Shown here: positions 62,504-64,000 of the stretch, piece by piece
How the letters are laid out: every line of letters starts with the position of its first letter
Position numbering within the stretch: the stretch's first letter is position 1
Origin: Denitromonas halophila
GTDB lineage: Bacteria; Pseudomonadota; Gammaproteobacteria; Burkholderiales; Rhodocyclaceae
Assembly (NCBI RefSeq): GCF_007625155.1
Contig: NZ_VMNK01000016.1
Coordinates: forward strand, 1-64,000
Length of the DNA: 64,000 nucleotides
Direction: 5' to 3'
The notes under the pieces: model-generated
Database searches by the model: none
Told to the model about the DNA's origin: nothing
The model's input: only the letters and a program-made list of their open reading frames with translations
Program-made: the position numbers and the translations under genes

Positions 62504-63934
62504 TCAGTCGGCCGATGAGGCGGCGGGAGCGTCCTCGCGCGGGCCGTCGAGGCCGAGCTCCTGGATCTTGCGCGTGATGGTGTTGCGACCGATACCCAGC
62601 AACTGGGCAGCCTCGATCCGGCGCCCGCCGGTGGTCTCCAGCGCGCGCTCGATGAGGGTGCGCTCGAAGGCCCGGGTGAGCTGCTCGAAGACCTCGCCCG
62701 GCACGGCCGCCAGCAAGCGATCGGCTTCACGCCCGAGCGCGCTGCACCAGTCGCCGCCGCCCACTTCGTGCGCCGCGGCTTCGCGGAACTCGACCGGTAG
62801 ATCGGCCACTTCCACCAGCTGGCCGGGCGCCATCACCGTCAGCCAATGGCACAGGTTTTCGAGCTGTCGGACATTACCGGGGAAGACCTGGGTTTGCAGG
62901 TGCTGAAGCGCAGCGCTGGAGATGCGCTTGGTCTCGACATCAAGCTCGCGTGCGCTCTTTTTGAGAAAGTGCTGCACCAACAGGGGAATGTCTTCGCGAC
63001 GCTCGCGCAGCGGCGGCAGGCGCAGACGGATGACGTTGAGCCGGTGATAGAGGTCTTCGCGAAACAGGCCGTCCTTGACCCGTTCATCCAGGTCCTGGTG
63101 GGTTGCTGCGATCACCCGCACATTGGCGCGGATCGGCTGATGGCCGCCGACGCGGTAGAAGTTGCCATCGGAGAGCACGCGCAACAGCCGGGTTTGCAAC
63201 TCGGCCGGCATATCACCGATCTCGTCCAGAAACAGGGTGCCGCCATCGGCCTGCTCGAAGCGGCCCCGACGCTGCGTGGCCGCACCGGTGAAGGCACCGC
63301 GCTCATGGCCAAAGAGCTCGGACTCCAGCAGGTCGCGCGGAATAGCGGCAGTGTTGATGGCAATGAAGGGCGCGTCGCGGCGCGGGCTGTGCCGGTGCAA
63401 GGCGCGGGCCACCAGCTCCTTGCCGGAGCCCGACTCACCGTTGATGAGCACCGTGGCATGCGACTGGGCCAACCGGCCGATGGCGCGGAACACCTCCTGC
63501 ATTGATGGCGCCTGGCCGAGGATTTCGGGGGTCAACACCGATTCATCGGTGTCAACCACCTGCTCTTCGCCCTGCTCCACCGCCCGCCGCACCAGGCTCA
63601 GGGCCTGTTCGAGATCAAAGGGCTTGGGCAGGTACTCGAAGGCGCCGCCCTGGAAGGCCGATACCGCGCTATCGAGGTCGGAATAGGCGGTCATGATGAT
63701 GACCGGCAGATCCGGAAAGCGGGCCTTGGCTTTTTCGAGCAGACTCAGACCGGATTCGCCCGGCATGCGGATGTCGGACACCAGCACCTTGGGCGGACGG
63801 CTGAGCGCTTCGAGCGCTTCGCCCGCCTCCACCGCGGATTCGAAACTACGGTGGGTGATGTTCTCCCGCGCCAAGGCTTTTTCAAGCACCCAGCGGATGG
63901 AGCGATCATCATCAACGATCCAGACGGTTTCCAT
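62504..63934 (-). CDS. ntrC: Nitrogen regulation protein NtrC
   Basis: 476 residues from ATG 63934. The receiver has VWIVDDDRSIRWVLEKALAR with phospho-acceptor in VLVSDIRMPGESG. The sigma-54 AAA domain has Walker A GESGSGKE, the GAFTGA loop (GHERGAFTGAATQRRGRF), and FLDEIGDM. The Fis-type helix-turn-helix is at the end (RRIEAAQLLGIGRNTITRKI). It activates nitrogen genes at low nitrogen, such as amtB at 51703 in this window. An NtrC-type site lies ten bases before its start. Confidence 0.95.
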   Translation of the reverse strand: METVWIVDDDRSIRWVLEKALARENITHRSFESAVEAGEALEALSRPPKVLVSDIRMPGESGLSLLEKAKARFPDLPVIIMTAYSDLDSAVSAFQGGAFEYLPKPFDLEQALSLVRRAVEQGEEQVVDTDESVLTPEILGQAPSMQEVFRAIGRLAQSHATVLINGESGSGKELVARALHRHSPRRDAPFIAINTAAIPRDLLESELFGHERGAFTGAATQRRGRFEQADGGTLFLDEIGDMPAELQTRLLRVLSDGNFYRVGGHQPIRANVRVIAATHQDLDERVKDGLFREDLYHRLNVIRLRLPPLRERREDIPLLVQHFLKKSARELDVETKRISSAALQHLQTQVFPGNVRQLENLCHWLTVMAPGQLVEVADLPVEFREAAAHEVGGGDWCSALGREADRLLAAVPGEVFEQLTRAFERTLIERALETTGGRRIEAAQLLGIGRNTITRKIQELGLDGPREDAPAASSAD

Positions 63935-63943
63935 ATTTATGTA

Positions 63944-63959
63944 TGCACTATTTTGGTGC
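63944..63959 (-). promoter_or_regulatory. NtrC-binding-type site before ntrC
   Basis: TGCACTATTTTGGTGC on the plus strand, an exact GCAC-N5-TGGTGC. It lies in the 43 bp between the probable ntrB stop and the ntrC start; a role in autoregulation is possible. Confidence 0.6.
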
Positions 63960-63977
63960 GAGCTGCACAAAGGCGGT

Positions 63978-64000
63978 TCATTGACGGTCCGCAATCGGCA
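63978..64000 (-). CDS. Probable 3' end of ntrB (partial)
   Basis: A frame open from the window edge reads ...PIADRQ and stops at 63978-63980. ntrB normally precedes ntrC on the same strand, so this may be its last codons. The fragment is too short to prove it. Confidence 0.35.

Overview
The window looks like the chromosome of a betaproteobacterium, most likely of the order Rhodocyclales (Azoarcus/Thauera/Denitromonas type). This is an inference from gene content: ZapD-YacG-CoaE, an SHP/diheme cytochrome cluster, a fused indolepyruvate:ferredoxin oxidoreductase, a PEP-CTERM protein, a large DUF748 protein and the NtrC nitrogen system. GC is high almost everywhere. The exceptions are two blocks of small, often AT-richer genes at about 1-3,200 and 33,000-38,850.

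Those two blocks are integron gene-cassette arrays. Each carries short, mostly unrecognised plus-strand genes, each followed by an attC site (inverse core near RYYYAAC on the left, core near GTTRRRY on the right). I count 7 attC sites on the left and 9 on the right (the last one truncated). All have the same orientation, and no integrase gene lies in the window. Cassette products include two lipoproteins, a DUF695 protein, a SUKH-type protein, an Imm42-like protein, several small membrane proteins and one cassette with no gene. An IS4-family element with a 10-bp target duplication sits exactly on the core of one attC. Both arrays stop beside the same REP-like sequence (GGGTCAGGTCTTGAAATAC...). 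Just after the right array lies a DUF2778/Tlde1-like toxin candidate overlapping a small membrane protein that may be its immunity partner.

Between the arrays: 3.4-12.3 kb holds a VOC protein, dodecin, a MarC-family protein, two methyltransferases (one RlmA), a giant DUF748 protein, a VF530 protein and a carboxylesterase. 12.4-19.6 kb holds an NSS transporter, a Leu/Phe-type amino-acid dehydrogenase, a fused IorAB and a divergent LysR regulator, plausibly one amino-acid oxidation route. 19.8-24.7 kb holds a flavocytochrome/diheme cytochrome/SHP electron-transfer set, divergent from a PepSY protein and a QseBC-like two-component system. 24.8-31.4 kb is a complete suf operon (Rrf2 regulator, sufB, C, D, S, U, T), followed by serA.

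Right of the second array: a patatin-like lipase, a GNAT enzyme, a 1164-residue PAS-GGDEF-EAL protein, a chrB-chrA-rhodanese chromate operon with a candidate operator, a cupin, an alpha/beta hydrolase and the ammonium transporter amtB with a sigma-54 promoter and an upstream NtrC site. MltA, a small membrane protein with an AAA-type ATPase, a Nudix-ThiE fusion, GYD and DUF2789 proteins and a PEP-CTERM protein follow. A minus-strand housekeeping run closes the window (yacG, zapD, coaE, SPOR protein, trpB2, coaX, birA, ntrC). ntrC also carries an NtrC-type site just upstream, so the amtB and ntrC loci look like parts of one nitrogen regulon.
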